From: Firmicutes bacterium ZCTH02-B6
GTDB lineage: Bacteria; Bacillota; Limnochordia; Limnochordales; ZCTH02-B6
Reading direction: 5' to 3'
Assembly (NCBI GenBank): GCA_002159155.1
Contig: LZRQ01000180.1
Location: 1 to 7,057, forward strand
Length of the DNA stretch: 7,057 bases
Each line of letters opens with the position of its first letter. Position 1 is the first letter of the stretch. A program made the position numbers and the translations under genes. This document shows, in pieces, positions 5,491-7,057 of the stretch. Below the pieces are notes generated by a model. That model was not told the DNA's origin. It saw only the letters and a list, made by a program, of their open reading frames with translations, and ran no database searches.

Positions 5491-5508
5491 GCCCCGGCTT
5501 GCCGGGGC
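5491..5508 (+). other. Compact hairpin just upstream of the pyrG ribosome binding site
   Basis: GCCCCGG (5491-5497) pairs perfectly with CCGGGGC (5502-5508) around a CTTG tetraloop. It ends seven bases before the AAGGAGGGA of pyrG, so it sits in the leader where it could affect ribosome entry. No U-run follows. The rest of the gap (about 5422-5490) holds shorter possible stems (GCGC-TTTG-GCGC at 5423-5434; CTCGA with TCGAG around 5445-5461) but no recognisable promoter or reading frame with homology. Confidence 0.5.
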
Positions 5509-5514
5509 GATGTC

Positions 5515-5523
5515 AAGGAGGGA
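5515..5523 (+). promoter_or_regulatory. Shine-Dalgarno site of pyrG
   Basis: AAGGAGGGA with GGAGG ending ten bases before ATG 5532. It is the only good start signal in the region and fixes the pyrG start. Confidence 0.75.
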
Positions 5524-5531
5524 CTCATACC

Positions 5532-7057
5532 ATGACGCGATTCATCTTTGTCACGGGCGGGGTTGTGTCGGGCCTCGGCAAGGGGATTACCGCGGCCTCT
5601 TTGGGCCGACTGCTCAAAAGCCGCGGCCTCTCGGTGACGATCGTCAAGATGGACCCGTATATCAACGTCGATCCCGGCACCATGAGCCCCTTGCAGCACG
5701 GCGAGGTGTTCGTCACCGAGGACGGCACGGAAACCGACCTGGACCTGGGCCACTACGAGCGGTTCATCGATGAAGATTTGAGCCGCGTCAACAACGTGAC
5801 CGCTGGCCGCATCTACTGGTCGGTATTGACCAAGGAGCGCCGGGGCGATTTTCTCGGCGGCACGGTCCAGGTCATTCCGCACGTCACCAACGAAATCAAG
5901 GCCCATATCCGGCACGTGGCGGAAAGCCGGCCAGATCTCGACGTGGTCATCGTCGAGGTCGGCGGCACGGTGGGCGACATCGAGAGCTTGCCCTTCTTGG
6001 AAGCTATCCGGCAGCTCCGGACCGAGCTCGGCCGGGACAACTGCCTGTATGTGCACGTCACCCTAGTTCCTTACGTGCGCGCGGCCGGCGAGCTCAAGAC
6101 TAAGCCGACGCAACACAGCGTCAAGGAGCTGCGCAGTATCGGCATCCAGCCCGACATCATCGTATGCCGGGCCGAGCGGCCGCTCTCCCGGGATATCAGG
6201 GAAAAGATCGCCCTGTTCTGCGATGTATCGCCTGAAGCGGTCATTCCCAACGTGGATACGGAAACTATCTATGAAGTGCCGCTTTTGCTCGAGCAGGAAG
6301 GTCTGGATACGCTGGTGCTCGAGCGGCTGCGCTTGCCTGTCGGCGAGCGGGACCTGCGGGAGTGGCGGGCCATTGTCGAGCGCATCCGCAACCCCAAGCA
6401 TCGGGTGCGCGTGGCCCTGGTGGGCAAGTACGTGTCTTTGCCCGACGCGTATTTGAGCGTGTGCGAAGCGCTGACCCACGCGGCGGCGCACCACGGGGCG
6501 GCTGTGGATGTAAAGTGGGTTTCCGCGGAAGAGGTGGAGGCACAGGGACCAGAAGCGCTGCTGGCGGATGTGGACGGTATCCTCGTGCCGGGCGGGTTTG
6601 GGTCGCGCGGCATCGAGGGCAAAATCGCGGCCATCCGCTGGGCGAGAGAGCACGGGGTGCCGTATTTGGGCTTGTGCCTCGGGATGCAGTTGGCCGTCGT
6701 GGACACTGCCAGGTACGTGGCGGGATTGGATGGGGCCCACAGCCGGGAGTTTGACCCGGACACGCCGCATCCGGTGGTGGACCTCATGCCGGATCAGCAA
6801 GGGTTGGACGCCCTGGGCGGCACCATGCGCCTCGGACGGTCCGAGTGCCGCGCTCGCCCGGACAGTCTTACCGCCAAGCTTTACGGCTCTACCGTGTTTC
6901 ACGAGCGGCATCGCCACCGTTACGAGGTGAACCCGGCGTACTGGGAGCGGCTGCAAGAGGCGGGAATCGTGATTGCCGCCACATCCGCGGATGGCAAGCG
7001 GGTAGAAGTCATCGAACGGCCCGATCACCCGTTCTTTGTGGCCAGCCAATTCCACCC
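5532..7057 (+). CDS. pyrG: CTP synthase (glutamine hydrolysing), 3' end outside window
   Basis: An open frame of 508 codons plus two bases with no stop before the window edge; CTP synthases have about 530-545 residues, so roughly 25-35 are missing. The enzyme makes CTP from UTP, ATP and glutamine-derived ammonia. The synthetase domain (about 1-270) shows VTGGVVSGLGKG with the P-loop Lys17, KMDPYINVDPGTM, TEDGTETDLDLGHYERF with Asp71, and EVGGTVGDIES with Glu142, the expected Mg and nucleotide ligands. The class I glutamine amidotransferase domain starts near VALVGKYVSLPDAY (294-307), with oxyanion loop PGGFGSRG (353-360), nucleophile Cys382 in LGLCLGMQ and His508 of FHP(E) at the very edge; the Glu of the triad is beyond it. 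The segment after the Cys (LAVVDTARYVAGLDGAHS) departs mildly from the usual AVIEFARN...GANS pattern. Nothing suggests inactivation. The structured 174-base leader may control it. Confidence 0.97.
   Translation, partial: MTRFIFVTGGVVSGLGKGITAASLGRLLKSRGLSVTIVKMDPYINVDPGTMSPLQHGEVFVTEDGTETDLDLGHYERFIDEDLSRVNNVTAGRIYWSVLTKERRGDFLGGTVQVIPHVTNEIKAHIRHVAESRPDLDVVIVEVGGTVGDIESLPFLEAIRQLRTELGRDNCLYVHVTLVPYVRAAGELKTKPTQHSVKELRSIGIQPDIIVCRAERPLSRDIREKIALFCDVSPEAVIPNVDTETIYEVPLLLEQEGLDTLVLERLRLPVGERDLREWRAIVERIRNPKHRVRVALVGKYVSLPDAYLSVCEALTHAAAHHGAAVDVKWVSAEEVEAQGPEALLADVDGILVPGGFGSRGIEGKIAAIRWAREHGVPYLGLCLGMQLAVVDTARYVAGLDGAHSREFDPDTPHPVVDLMPDQQGLDALGGTMRLGRSECRARPDSLTAKLYGSTVFHERHRHRYEVNPAYWERLQEAGIVIAATSADGKRVEVIERPDHPFFVASQFH

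Noticed and set aside
5499..5528. Possible promoter just before pyrG (TTGCCG with ACTCAT)
   Set aside because: The -10 candidate is far from TATAAT, and the -35 lies inside a perfect hairpin. A start there would also leave almost no leader.
5285..5773. A 162-codon plus-strand frame bridging the end of argS, the gap and the start of pyrG
   Set aside because: It overlaps both well-supported genes in another frame, has no Shine-Dalgarno at its start and no recognisable sequence. The gap is better read as structured leader RNA.
3306..6056. A 916-codon open frame on the minus strand across speB, argS and most of the 5' half of pyrG
   Set aside because: Its codons lie in exact register with those of argS and pyrG, so it stays open only because these genes lack TTA, CTA and TCA codons here, as expected at high GC. 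It ends at the first CTA leucine codon of pyrG (6063-6065). Its sequence is rich in His, Arg, Gly and Pro with no family resemblance.
6063..7055. A 330-codon open frame on the minus strand inside pyrG
   Set aside because: Same cause: antisense in register with the pyrG codons, without start signal or recognisable domain.

Overview
The window is a GC-rich bacterial housekeeping segment in which every recognisable gene lies on the + strand. Gene content and order (hemL end, ndk, a polyamine cluster, argS, pyrG) and the strong Shine-Dalgarno sites with GTG or TTG start options suggest a GC-rich member of the Bacillota, possibly thermophilic and of the Symbiobacteriia/Limnochordia kind. The lineage is an inference from style and content and was not tested.

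Left part (1-1201): the C-terminal end of glutamate-1-semialdehyde aminomutase (hemL), a small MaoC-like hot-dog protein that has lost the usual catalytic His and Ser, and nucleoside diphosphate kinase (ndk). Middle part (1210-3549): a well-formed sigma-A type promoter, then a pyruvoyl-dependent (archaeal-type) arginine decarboxylase, spermidine synthase (speE) and an agmatinase-family ureohydrolase (speB). Together they lead from arginine through agmatine to putrescine and spermidine, or through N1-aminopropylagmatine to spermidine. S-adenosylmethionine decarboxylase (speD), which supplies the aminopropyl donor, is not in the window. Right part (3546-7057): arginyl-tRNA synthetase (argS), which overlaps the end of speB by ATGA, a 174-base structured gap, and CTP synthase (pyrG), which runs off the right edge a few dozen codons before its expected end. 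speB and argS both deal with arginine or its derivative, and their reading frames look translationally coupled.

No wholly new system, mobile element, CRISPR array, tRNA or rRNA was seen. The points most worth a second look are at the RNA level and in single active sites. (1) At the decarboxylase/speE junction a perfect Shine-Dalgarno is followed by a terminator-like hairpin with a U-run that ends three bases before the conserved speE ATG. (2) The argS-pyrG gap holds two strong hairpins whose 12-base cores are exact reverse complements and whose tetraloops (CAAG and CUUG) could kiss. (3) The ArgRS has a HIGH motif that reads NVVS and carries a disordered acidic/Pro-rich insert. (4) The MaoC-like protein lacks two catalytic residues.
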